A stretch of DNA of 42,023 nucleotides, taken from Kiritimatiellia bacterium. Its GTDB lineage: Bacteria > Verrucomicrobiota > Kiritimatiellia > RFP12 > UBA1067. Both the position numbers and the translations under genes were made by a program. Where the stretch lies: the NCBI GenBank assembly GCA_017450695.1, contig JAFSTA010000030.1, positions 1-42,023 on the forward strand. Reading direction: 5' to 3'. The stretch's first letter is position 1; each line of letters starts with the position of its first letter. The notes under the pieces are model-generated. The model did not search any database, was not told where the DNA came from, and was given only the letters and a program-made list of their open reading frames with translations. Below are positions 1-7,288 of the stretch, piece by piece.

Positions 1-7
1 ATTTTTT

Positions 8-163
8 GCCGCAAAGAACGCAAAGATCGCAAAGATGAATATCTGTAAGAAGAAAAGAATGAAATCTCCTCTTCACCATTTGGGTGAGATGGATAAATAC
101 ACCATCTCAAACAACAATTGGCCTTTTGCGCCATTCCTATGTGTTCTTTGCGTTCTTTGCGGC
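8..163. repeat. Inverted nonamer repeats (CGCAAAGAA family)
   Basis: Three tandem 9-base words lie at 10-36 (CGCAAAGAA, CGCAAAGAT, CGCAAAGAT). The same words appear inverted at 144-162. The arms 8-26 and 145-163 are perfect reverse complements over 19 bases, with about 118 bases between them. A smaller inverted pair (GAGATGG and CCATCTC) lies inside. The right arm ends about 30 bases before recognisable murQ sequence begins, so the element probably marks the break point of that gene. No protein is recognisable inside. Confidence 0.8.
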
Positions 164-192
164 TGAAACAAAAATCAACGGAGGTTTTTAGG

Positions 193-522
193 ATTACTTG
201 CAACGAGGGTTCATCCCTTGCGAAGCTGGCGGATGTCGCGGTCGTCACGGACACGGGCGCGGAAGTCGTGACCGGTTCCATGCGCATGAAGGCCGGTACG
301 GCGCACAAGCTCGTCCTCAATATGCTTTCCACCTGTTCGATGGTGCGTTTGGGGAATGTCTATGAGAACATGATGGTGAACCTCAGACCCACAAACGACA
401 AGCTGCGCGAGCGCATGGTGGGCATTGTGGCGGAAATCCACAAGACAGATCGTGATACTGCCCGTGCAATGCTCGAACGTTCCGGTTGGGACATCCGCAA
501 CACCATGCGGTCCAAGTCGTGA
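193..522 (+). pseudogene. murQ: murQ remnant: C-terminal third of N-acetylmuramic acid 6-phosphate etherase
   Basis: MurQ cleaves the lactyl ether of N-acetylmuramate 6-phosphate during cell-wall sugar recycling. About 110 residues match the C-terminal end of the family: ITCNEGSSLAKLADVAVV, then EVVTGSMRMKAGTAHKLVLN, then NDKLRERMV and the terminal helical region. MurQ is normally near 300 residues, so roughly the first 190, with the SIS sugar-binding core, are missing. The frame continues upstream to an ATG at 118, but those 25 residues translate the nonamer repeat and are not MurQ. The stop TGA is followed within ten bases by a GGCGC-TTC-GCGCC hairpin. A non-functional relic is the best reading. 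A 5' part outside the window is possible only if a rearrangement separated the two. Confidence 0.8.
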
Positions 523-523
523 G

Positions 524-564
524 CGGGGGGGGGCGCTTCGCGCCAACTGAGAAGCTGAAAAGCA
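524..564 (+). repeat. GGCGCTTCGCGCC / AGCTGAGAAGC dispersed repeat, copy 1
   Basis: The hairpin GGCGC-TTC-GCGCC (532-544) is followed by an AACTGAGAAGCTGAAAAGC tail. It starts directly after the murQ stop. The same layout recurs at 12571-12620 and 13613-13646, each time just 3' of a plus-strand gene. No T-run follows, so it is not a classical intrinsic terminator. Confidence 0.8.
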
Positions 565-647
565 AAGAAACGAGACGGGCACGTGTCCCATGTCCGTCGT
601 TTTACTTCCTCGCACAGAACAGTCCCATTCGGGGAAATAAGGTGCGC

Positions 648-1271
648 TTACGCCAGTTGTTCTCCCCAAATGTCTTGGAGGCGACGGATTGCGTCGCGAG
701 GATTGGACGATTGGCAGACGGGGCGGACGACGGCGAAGTTGATCGCACCGGCTCGTAGGACGTCGCGCAGATTCGTTTCGTTGATTCCGCCGATGGCGAC
801 GGTGGTGAACGGGGCGGCGCGGATGATGCCGCCCGCCGTTTCCACGCCCACGGTCGGGTCGGGGATTTTCTTGGTCGGGGTCGGGAAGACGGGGCCGACA
901 CCGCAGTAGTCTGGCTGGACTAGTACCGCCTCTTCCGCTTGTTTCGGATTATGCGTGGAGAGACCGAAAATGCGGAGTGACGGATAGCGTTTCCGTGCTT
1001 CAGGAATCGGCATGTCTGTCTGCCCGAGGTGTACGCCATCGGCCTCAATCTCCGCCGCGATTTCGGGATCGTCATCGACGATGAGCCGCGTCTGTTCCCC
1101 GGCTGTGATCGAGCGCAGGTTCTTTCCCGTCGCGAGGATTTGTTCGCGCGTTCCGGGTTTCATGCGCAGCTGGACGTAACGCAACCCTTCCGCGACGGCG
1201 GCCTCCGTACATTTCTCGTAGGAGGTAATCGGGTTGGTGATAACAAGGTAAAGTCCGAATTTCTCAATCAC
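648..1271 (-). CDS. thiE: Thiamine-phosphate synthase
   Basis: Joins HMP pyrophosphate and the thiazole phosphate to give thiamine phosphate; cytoplasmic TIM barrel. At 207 residues it has family length. Recognisable family motifs in order are QLRMK (34-38), LIVDDD (63-68, where many homologues have LIxND), VHLGQTDMP (80-88), GLSTH (103-107), GPVFPTPTK (126-134, the pyrophosphate loop) and AIGGI (159-163). The start is GTG at 1271, inside the last codons of the upstream esterase gene. A GAGGAG ribosome-binding site lies seven bases ahead, within the esterase end, so the two genes are probably translationally coupled. No other thiamine genes are in view. The related regulator TenI is a possible alternative name, but the intact GPVFPTPTK loop favours an enzyme. 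Confidence 0.88.
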   Translation of the reverse strand: MIEKFGLYLVITNPITSYEKCTEAAVAEGLRYVQLRMKPGTREQILATGKNLRSITAGEQTRLIVDDDPEIAAEIEADGVHLGQTDMPIPEARKRYPSLRIFGLSTHNPKQAEEAVLVQPDYCGVGPVFPTPTKKIPDPTVGVETAGGIIRAAPFTTVAIGGINETNLRDVLRAGAINFAVVRPVCQSSNPRDAIRRLQDIWGEQLA

Positions 1272-2784
1272 GGTTCAACTCCTCGTGCTCGGATGAAATG
1301 ACCAGGTTTTCTTCAGTCACCAGGTTAATGTAATAGACGGTGGTGTTCGACGGCAGTTCTGCCGTGACGGTTTGTTCGCCGAGCGTGGCGGGCGTTTCTT
1401 GCCAAAGCCGTTTCTGCCACCTTCCGGTGTCGGTCGTGTAGTTCAAGACCGCACGTTGGATGCGGTATTCACCGGCGGAATACGGTACGGAGATTTTCGA
1501 GCCGTTGCGATGCAAGGTGCCGATGGTCGGCAGCTTCTTGCCGCCACGCACCGACTGGTCGGCAAAGGCGAGGATTTCCGCTGGGTTTTCACCGGCGGCT
1601 CCGTGGCCATGCGGCATACGAAGCCGGACACAGAGAGAGTAGGGGGAAGAAAGGGAACGGTAACTCTTCTGGAGCGAGTCCATGGGGTAGGCAAAGTCAT
1701 TCGAACCGTCCACCCAGAGGAAAGGTGTTTTGGAAAGCGGGAGGAAGTAGCGCGGATCCCAAAGTTTCGCCCACTTGGTTCCCAGTTCCATCCCGGCGTG
1801 GTCGTACTGATTATCCTTCCACGCGGAATTCTCGTCGAGAAATCCGCATCCGTACACGGGGACGGCGAAGGCGAAGCGGTGATCGACACTCGCGGCGATA
1901 CAGGTCAGGTAACCGCCCCATGAAATCCCGGTGATACCGATACGGGCGGGATCGACTTCGGGTTTCGACCGCAGGAGGGAATGGCCGCGTATGACGGCGG
2001 CAACCGCATGGTAAGCCCATTGGTCCTTGACGGGCGCGTCGGCGTTTTTGAAATCGCCCCAGCCGGCGGGGCCCGAGTCGGCGTGGCGGTAATGCGCCCG
2101 CTGTTCATTTCCAAAGGTATTGCCGCTGACTGCGCCGCAGGTGTCCATCGAGATCGCCGCGTAACCCCGGTCGTTCCAAAGTTTCACCCAGCGGTAAAAG
2201 GCCGATCCTCCGCCCCCGTGGACAAGGACGATTCCCGGAACCCTCTGTCCTGGCGGGACGGAGGGCATTCCGAGATAGGCGAAGACGCGTGTCGGTTTCC
2301 CCCTGAACGGTTCGCCCTCGTAGAAGATCGTCTCCATGCCGTTCGTCCGGTATTCGGGGGCAGGGAAGACGCGGGGAGGCGTGTAGATTTTTTCGAGGTT
2401 CCAAGGGTGCGAACTCTTGACGGTGACATGGGAAAAGGGCGTCTGCTGGGAATCCGTCTCGATCATCACCGTGCCACAGAATTGTTCGCCCCTGGTTTCC
2501 TCCTGGTTCACGGTACAGAGGAGCGCTCCTTTCGCACCGGGCGGCAACTGCTTCGGATAGGAACCGAGTATCAGGCAACGGCAGGTCGAGACGACATGCG
2601 TCAGGCGCAGTGGCGCGTCGCCCGTATTCTGCAACGTGAAGGAGATGGACGGCAGACGGGAGACGCCGTAGTCTCCCACGTCCACCGTGTCGGGACCGAC
2701 TACGGACAGAATGCCGTGGGCCAGTGAAGAGAGCGCGGAAAACGCGAAAAGCATGAACGTGATCAATCGTGTGTTTGGTTTCAT
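1264..2784 (-). CDS. Secreted DUF1573 - alpha/beta hydrolase (acetyl-esterase-like) fusion
   Basis: This is a 506-residue exported protein. Residues 1-22 form a signal peptide. Residues 25-125 match the DUF1573 immunoglobulin-like fold (LQNTGDAPLRLTHV, then a C-x-C pair at 68-70). Residues 135-430 form an alpha/beta hydrolase of the prolyl-oligopeptidase / acetyl-xylan-esterase type. The oxyanion region is VLVHGGGG (187-194), the nucleophile is S288 in GISWGG, the likely acid is D363 in DGSNDF, and the histidine is H392 or H394 in MPHGHG. A final beta-rich region (about 415-506) is unassigned. Removal of acyl groups from polysaccharides is inferred from the fold, and the substrate is unknown. 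A GGAAGGA site precedes the ATG. The gene is followed by, and overlaps, thiE. Confidence 0.8.
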   Translation of the reverse strand: MKPNTRLITFMLFAFSALSSLAHGILSVVGPDTVDVGDYGVSRLPSISFTLQNTGDAPLRLTHVVSTCRCLILGSYPKQLPPGAKGALLCTVNQEETRGEQFCGTVMIETDSQQTPFSHVTVKSSHPWNLEKIYTPPRVFPAPEYRTNGMETIFYEGEPFRGKPTRVFAYLGMPSVPPGQRVPGIVLVHGGGGSAFYRWVKLWNDRGYAAISMDTCGAVSGNTFGNEQRAHYRHADSGPAGWGDFKNADAPVKDQWAYHAVAAVIRGHSLLRSKPEVDPARIGITGISWGGYLTCIAASVDHRFAFAVPVYGCGFLDENSAWKDNQYDHAGMELGTKWAKLWDPRYFLPLSKTPFLWVDGSNDFAYPMDSLQKSYRSLSSPYSLCVRLRMPHGHGAAGENPAEILAFADQSVRGGKKLPTIGTLHRNGSKISVPYSAGEYRIQRAVLNYTTDTGRWQKRLWQETPATLGEQTVTAELPSNTTVYYINLVTEENLVISSEHEELNRD

Positions 2785-2796
2785 TTCCTTCCTTTC

Positions 2797-3219
2797 CTAG
2801 GGCGTGTTTTCAACGATGCGCCTAAACACCTCGTATGCCGAAGACGAAATGCGCAGGCTGTAGTTGCGAAATGCGTAATCCTCAAGCGGAATGCCCCGAC
2901 GTGTCAATTGAAACGCGGCGGCAACCTTCATGAGCTTGGCATCGGACAAACCCTTAATCGGTCGTCTTGGGTTGCACTCGTTATACTTCGTGAAGCGAGC
3001 CTTCATTTCAAGCCAATCCGTTTTTTCGAAGGTGCCAAGCGCTGGGAATGCGTCAATCATGCGCAAGGCGAGGTCATGAAGCGGACACTCCGCCGACCCC
3101 ATAGCGAGGATGATTGTCGGCAATTCCACGGACGAAAGCGCCTTGCCGCTTGGGTCTTCGGCGTACTTCTCGCGCGGGCGAAACTCAGGCGGCAACCTGT
3201 TTTGATGCGTCGTATCCAT
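2797..3219 (-). CDS. Uncharacterised protein
   Basis: About 140 residues that I do not recognise: charged, soluble, without signal peptide or membrane segment. The ATG at 3219 has an AAGGAG site ten bases upstream. An ATG at 3228 in the same frame lies too close to that site. Its 5' end overlaps the last 35 bases of the hsdR fragment in another frame, and it ends 12 bases before the esterase gene. It may be a passenger of the restriction locus or sequence fused in when hsdR was cut short. The reading frame and ribosome-binding site support a gene, but no function can be given. Confidence 0.5.
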   Translation of the reverse strand: MDTTHQNRLPPEFRPREKYAEDPSGKALSSVELPTIILAMGSAECPLHDLALRMIDAFPALGTFEKTDWLEMKARFTKYNECNPRRPIKGLSDAKLMKVAAAFQLTRRGIPLEDYAFRNYSLRISSSAYEVFRRIVENTP

Positions 3220-3802
3220 CGTCGGCATTCTCCTTGCTGTCGCTTTTCGTCGCCGCCTCGGATTTCATCTCGATGGTGGCCACCGCAAGACCGTTGAGGA
3301 AAATCACATGGTCGATGATCTCCCCGTCAGACGCCCACACCTCGCCCACAACGGAGAAGATGTTCTTCTTCCAATCCGCCGCCACGCCCTTTTCAAGAGG
3401 CGAGTCCGGCGGAGGATTGAACAGGTCAAGGTGTATCTGCCCGAGCGACACGCCATGCTTCAACGCATGGATAAGGCTCCCGCCCTGCGAGGCGTACTCA
3501 AGATTGGCGGCCTGTGCGATCATCTCGTCTCGCTTCGCCTTGTAGATTCGGGATAGCTCCTTCATCTTGCCCGGTTGCGACGTTTCAAGGAACTCAATGA
3601 GTACCACCTTGTCCATCGCAAACTGTCGGCAGAAGTCGGCGTTTGTGCGCAGACGGAGCCGATCCTCTATGGGCGTATGTTCCGTCAGGCAGCGCACCAG
3701 AAAACGCTGGTACTCCTTCTCGTCCATGAATTTCTGCCAATTCATTTCACCTCCCGGTGCTCTGACTTCTTTTGAAAAATGTATTTCAACGGTTTCCTCC
3801 AT
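3185..3802 (-). pseudogene. hsdR: hsdR fragment: N-terminal endonuclease part of a type I restriction subunit
   Basis: HsdR is the motor and nuclease subunit of type I restriction enzymes, usually 800-1100 residues. Only about 205 remain. The visible part is the HSDR_N nuclease region: FLETSQPGKMKEL, then HALKHGVSLGQIHLDLFNPP, then IDHVIFLNGLAVATIEMKSE. The last block contains the D and E-x-K residues of the PD-(D/E)xK site. The protein stops about 23 residues after the E-x-K, so the whole helicase motor is absent. Upstream on the same strand are the RAYT, the DUF1016 gene and an hsdM fragment, which identifies this as a degraded type I locus. Confidence 0.75.
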
Positions 3803-3970
3803 GCGAAAGCTTCAAGGCCTGAAGCGAAACATATCCCGCGTTTTTCGATGCTGTTTTACGAATTCCATTTCGCCTCCCTTGCAGTTTGCGGAAACTTATC
3901 AGCCCGAAGAGGAAGCTTATCAACAGGAAAACAAGTGCGTGTTTTGTCAAGATAAACTTCCGGAATTGTC

Positions 3971-3995
3971 GGCGGTTGTGGACAACCGCCCTCCC
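3971..3995. repeat. REP-like palindrome at the RAYT 3' end
   Basis: GGCGGTTGT and ACAACCGCC are perfect inverted arms around a GG centre, followed by CTCCC. The element touches the 3' end of the RAYT gene, a usual place for REP elements. The same GCGGTTG / CAACCGC arms recur twice in the glgA upstream region (10124-10219). Confidence 0.75.
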
Positions 3996-4696
3996 TAATC
4001 ATGCCATGATAAATCATTTACGACTCCTTGATACGGCCAATCGTCAGCATTCTCCGCCAATCCCATGCGCACTGGGTTGTTACGCACATATTGCCATTTC
4101 TCCTCATATTGCTCACCTGTTCGCATTTGGGTGTCCCAACAATTCCGTTGGAATAAGGGTGGATTTCGTTTGGGAGGGACGCAATTCATTGCGTCCGGCG
4201 TGTCCGCGTCATTATCGGCCGCAATAAATTGCGGCCCTCCCGTAAATTGCGCATTATCCGCCTTGCGCCATGCGATTGCCGCAAGGGATTTCCACTGTTT
4301 CATCCACCGATGGAAATCGGGCGCAGGATATGTCGCGGGCGCACAAAAAAAATGAATGTGGTCGGGCATTATCACATATCGGCCAATAATCCAATTCTGC
4401 GCATTCGCCCAAGCGGACAATATGATGTTCACCATATCCTTGCCGGCAAGAATGGGGTTGCGCCCTTCCGTGCAGACCGTGACATACAAAATGGTCGAAC
4501 GGAACCCCTGTTCATGCACAGAATTGCGCGACGGATGCTTGCGCAAGGGAGGGACGCAATTCATTGCGTCCGGCGTGTCCGCGTTATTATCGGCCGCAAT
4601 AAATTGCGGCCCTCCCGCGAATTGCGGCCCTCCCGTTCCCCGTTCGTCCTCCATAGCCTTGGCGAAGGAGGATTCCTTGTTCCTCATTCCCCTCAT
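3995..4696 (-). CDS. REP-associated tyrosine transposase (RAYT, Y1/IS200-like)
   Basis: RAYTs are single-copy Y1 HUH transposases that act on REP palindromes. Visible features are RSTILYVTVCTEGRNPILAG near the start of the fold, the metal-binding HUH motif in MPDHIHFF, and the C-terminal block EKWQYVRNNPVRMGL, whose tyrosine is the expected nucleophile. The start chosen is ATG 4696, overlapping the TGA of the DUF1016 gene (ATGA). An ATG at 4654 is an alternative. Two stretches of about 23 residues reading GGPQFIAADN.ADTPDAMNC are translations of the 70-bp REP elements at 4172-4241 and 4547-4616. One lies at the N-terminus. The other lies inside the catalytic domain, between the KSLAAIAWRK helix and LFQRNCWD. 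The frame stays open through both, so the protein could still be made. Whether it is active is unknown. Confidence 0.78.
   Translation of the reverse strand: MRGMRNKESSFAKAMEDERGTGGPQFAGGPQFIAADNNADTPDAMNCVPPLRKHPSRNSVHEQGFRSTILYVTVCTEGRNPILAGKDMVNIILSAWANAQNWIIGRYVIMPDHIHFFCAPATYPAPDFHRWMKQWKSLAAIAWRKADNAQFTGGPQFIAADNDADTPDAMNCVPPKRNPPLFQRNCWDTQMRTGEQYEEKWQYVRNNPVRMGLAENADDWPYQGVVNDLSWHD
4172..4241. repeat. REP/BIME-like 70-bp element, copy 1 (inside RAYT)
   Basis: Outer arms GGGAGGG and CCCTCCC enclose two perfect palindromes, GACGCAAT-tc-ATTGCGTC and GCCGCAAT-aa-ATTGCGGC, with a 20-base spacer between them. It is identical to copy 2 except for one base in that spacer. It lies inside the RAYT catalytic domain coding sequence. 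Confidence 0.92.
4547..4635. repeat. REP/BIME-like 70-bp element, copy 2, plus partial third arm
   Basis: The same two-palindrome element as at 4172-4241, spanning 4547-4616. An extra half copy follows (AATTGCGGCCCTCCC, 4621 region). It codes for the N-terminal part of the RAYT in the open frame. The near identity of the two copies implies recent movement or gene conversion. Confidence 0.92.
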
Positions 4697-5638
4697 TTCG
4701 CTTCGCCTTTCCGCGCCTCGGTCAGAACACGCTTGACTCCCTCGATCACCGGCGCGAGCCGCTTGTATGGTTCCGGGATCGTTTTCAGTGTCCGGTAGGT
4801 GGCGATTCCAAGTGGCTTTGTCTTGTCCCGCACGGCAAATTCGACAAACCCCTTGTTCATCTTTTCGCAGAGCAGAAACCCGATTGACGGATTCTCCTCT
4901 GGATGCTTCAACGTCGAGTCCAATGCCGAGAGATACAGTTCCAACTGCCCAAGGTAAGCCGCCCGGAACTTGCCCATTTTGAGTTCCACGGCGACCATCG
5001 CCCGCAGGGAGCGATGGTAGAAGAGAAGGTCGATAAACACCTCTTCTCCTTCCAATCAGCCGCTTCTCTCGTCCCATGAAGCAGAAGTCGTCGCCGCCAA
5101 GCGCCTGGATCGTCTTTTCGACGTCCGCGACAAGAGACTTGGAGAGGACGCGCTCGTCGATGTCCTTGCAAAAGCGGATGATCTCTCGATGATGGGTAAA
5201 TCCAATTGAAAAGAACGCCGCTATATCATCTTTCTCCAATTCGCCAAACGGCATTGGGCAAATTTCGTCACTCGGCAAGTGTCGAAATGCAGGATCACCA
5301 AATTCAACACTTACCAAGTGTCGAATTTCCGAAATGCCTGCCCACGCCTCGAAAAACAGACGCATATACTTTATGCTCATCGGCGAAAACCCTCTCAGCC
5401 CCGGCAGTTCCGCCTGTAACTGTTGCGAAAGTGCGTCAATCGCGCCTCTTCCCCATTTCGCGTTGCGCGTTTTCTTCGAGATGTAGCCGCCAACGAAGAA
5501 ATAAAGCTTCAACGCCTCGGCGTTCGCAAGGTGCGCCGCCTTCGCCCGCGCCTGAAGTATCGCGAGCTTGATGTCTTTGACGGCGACTGTAAGATCTTTG
5601 GGAATCATGGCTGCCTCTTCTGCGCGAGACTTTTTCAT
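4693..5638 (-). pseudogene. DUF1016 (YhcG-type) PD-(D/E)xK nuclease, frameshifted
   Basis: DUF1016 proteins are putative nucleases often carried inside type I restriction operons. The first 190 residues from ATG 5638 match the N-terminal domain: GWGRGAIDALSQQL-like KWGRGAIDALSQQLQ, then FSPMSIKYMRLFFEAW, and the end of this part is FCFMGREKRL. At about 5060 the frame breaks by one base. The next frame resumes with LEGEEVFIDLLFYHRSL and VAVELKMGKF, which hold the D and E-L-K nuclease residues, and ends GEAK at 4693. Removing one base near 5060 would restore a protein of about 315 residues, the family's normal length. The ATG overlaps the stop of the hsdM fragment, and the end overlaps the RAYT start. 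A sequencing error could mimic this break. Confidence 0.75.
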
Positions 5639-5943
5639 CACAGCGCTCCTTTCAGTACCTTTAGTTCCATTGCGATTTCGCCCTCCAACGCCGCAATCTC
5701 GCTCCAGATTTTCGCGGACGGTTCCAGTTCCGCGTATTTGACAACCTTGTCCTTACTCGACGCGGGCGCACATTCAAGCCGCCGAAGAACCGTCATTGGC
5801 AGAATGACATCCCTATGGTCGGCATCCTTGTAACTGACCGCGTGCAGAAGCGTTGCCATGCCCCAGATGAAGTTGACTTCGCTGGAAACATCAATTGGAT
5901 TGTCATCCCATGCAATGGGAACTTTCGTGTTCGCATCTTTCAT
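5638..5943 (-). pseudogene. hsdM: hsdM fragment: type I DNA methyltransferase with internal deletion
   Basis: About 70 residues match the HsdM N-terminal helical domain: EVNFIWGMATLLHAVSYKD, then VILPMTVLRRLECAPASSKD. After ELEPSAKIW the next 25 residues (EIAALEGEIAMELKVLKGAL) resemble the extreme C-terminal coiled segment of HsdM rather than the sequence that should follow. The simplest inference is an in-frame deletion of roughly 400 residues, including the SAM-binding and NPPF motifs, so the product cannot methylate DNA. Its TGA overlaps the DUF1016 start. Confidence 0.7.
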
Positions 5944-6010
5944 TACCTACATTCTTTACTGTCGGTTGAGGACACGTGACCGTACGTCTTTTAGGGATTT
6001 CACGGTGTTG

Positions 6011-6898
6011 TCAGGCGGGATGCAGGATCGCTTGGATTGCTTCTGCGAACGGGGTGCGGCGTCCGATGCCCAGTTCCTCCAGCGCGGAACAGTCGAGGTG
6101 CGCATCCTTTGGGCGTGTCGCGCCCGAAGGTGGTGCGGGATTCGGTACCAGCCGTTCCACAGGAAATCCCATCTGTCCTGCGAGGACTCGGGCCATGCCG
6201 TATTTCGTCATTCCCTCATTCCCGCTCCAGTGGACGATGCCGTGGAAATCGGGATGAGCGAGATGGTATTCGACCAGTTGGAGGATTGTGTACGCGACAT
6301 CGGGCGTATAGGTCGGGTAACGGGTCGCCCAGTCCTCAATCGCCAGCGTCGGTTCCGTCAGGCGGTTCATCTGGTCGGCGAGAACCGTCACGGCGGATTC
6401 CGCGAGTGTTTCGCAGGGGCCGTAGAGGATCGGGACGCGCAGAATGACCGAGGACTTTTGCGCGCGGGAAAGAAGTTCCTGTTCACCGTCGAGCTTACTC
6501 CGACCATAGTCGTTCAGTGGATTTGGCTTGTCGCTCGGACGGTAGGGCGGTTTGGTTCCGTCGAACACGTAGTCGGTCGAGAGATAGAGGACGAAAGCTC
6601 CGTGGGTGGCCGCCCAACTTGCGATGGCGGCGGTCGCTTCCACGTTCAATCGTCTGGTTCCCGCCGGGTCGCGTAGGCTGACATCGGGATGCCGCTCTGC
6701 GGCGGTATGGACAATCACGGCGGGAAGGTGCGCGTTCAGGAAGTCGTGAATCGTGTCCGGTTGCGACAGGTCCACGCGCACGAGCCCGGGGGACTTGCGC
6801 CGGAACGACGTACCTGTGAGATTCCACTCGTTTTTCTGGAAGGCGCGAAAAACCTCCCGTCCCAGCAAACCGGTCGCGCCGGTGATCAACACATTCAT
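6011..6898 (-). CDS. Extended SDR reductase, MAT2B/RmlD-like
   Basis: A 295-residue NAD(P)-dependent short-chain dehydrogenase. The Rossmann motif is GATGLLG (7-13), the active-site pair is YGRSK, and STDYVFDGTKPPYRPSD is the family signature. The text AAERHPDVSLRDPAGTRRLNV and VPILYGPCETLAESAVTVLAD is closer to my memory of the MAT2B (methionine adenosyltransferase beta) branch than to RmlD of dTDP-rhamnose synthesis. Both belong to the RmlD_sub_bind family. An rmlA gene at 23165-24040 makes a dTDP-sugar role possible, but it is not adjacent. The gene is last in the glgA operon, and its ATG overlaps the TGA of the DRTGG gene. Confidence 0.8.
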   Translation of the reverse strand: MNVLITGATGLLGREVFRAFQKNEWNLTGTSFRRKSPGLVRVDLSQPDTIHDFLNAHLPAVIVHTAAERHPDVSLRDPAGTRRLNVEATAAIASWAATHGAFVLYLSTDYVFDGTKPPYRPSDKPNPLNDYGRSKLDGEQELLSRAQKSSVILRVPILYGPCETLAESAVTVLADQMNRLTEPTLAIEDWATRYPTYTPDVAYTILQLVEYHLAHPDFHGIVHWSGNEGMTKYGMARVLAGQMGFPVERLVPNPAPPSGATRPKDAHLDCSALEELGIGRRTPFAEAIQAILHPA

Positions 6899-7233
6899 TT
6901 TTGGATTCCTAAAATACTAGCGAGCCGGACGGAGATACCGAACTGGTCCAGGTCGGTGCGCAGAAGCGCGATTCCTTCCTGTTTGGCTGCGGCAACCATG
7001 TCTTCCGGCAGGGGGCGGTTGTGGACGATGATCAGCGCGGGGGCACCGACAAGCGTACAGACCGCGACGGAGTTCTTGTGGTTCTGTACGGTCACCAGCA
7101 GGAACTCATCCTCGCAGTGGGCCATCACATCGCTGAGCAGGTCGGATGTATAGACACCGGCGACCTCTGCGTCCGGATCTGGAACCAGAACAGCCTCCAG
7201 CCCGGATTTCTCAATCACTTCGGAAAGTTTCAT
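6895..7233 (-). CDS. DRTGG-domain protein
   Basis: A 112-residue stand-alone DRTGG domain, a small alpha/beta fold otherwise found in phosphotransacetylase- and CBS/HPr-kinase-associated proteins. It is thought to be regulatory or ligand-binding. The recognisable course is VAGVYTSDLLSDVMAHCEDEFLLVT, then AVCTLVGAPALIIVHN and GIALLRTD. No catalytic motif is present. It sits between the 341-residue unrecognised gene (55 bases upstream) and the SDR gene, which it overlaps by four bases. This suggests co-translation with the reductase. The ligand is unknown. Confidence 0.72.
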   Translation of the reverse strand: MKLSEVIEKSGLEAVLVPDPDAEVAGVYTSDLLSDVMAHCEDEFLLVTVQNHKNSVAVCTLVGAPALIIVHNRPLPEDMVAAAKQEGIALLRTDLDQFGISVRLASILGIQK

Positions 7234-7288
7234 CGTGTAGGGATTCCTTTCTGTACGTTCCTTTCACCCGGTGGTACCCGCGAGCACG

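Noticed and set aside
524-564. GGCGC-TTC-GCGCC repeats as intrinsic terminators
   Set aside because: No T-run follows the hairpin in any of the three copies.
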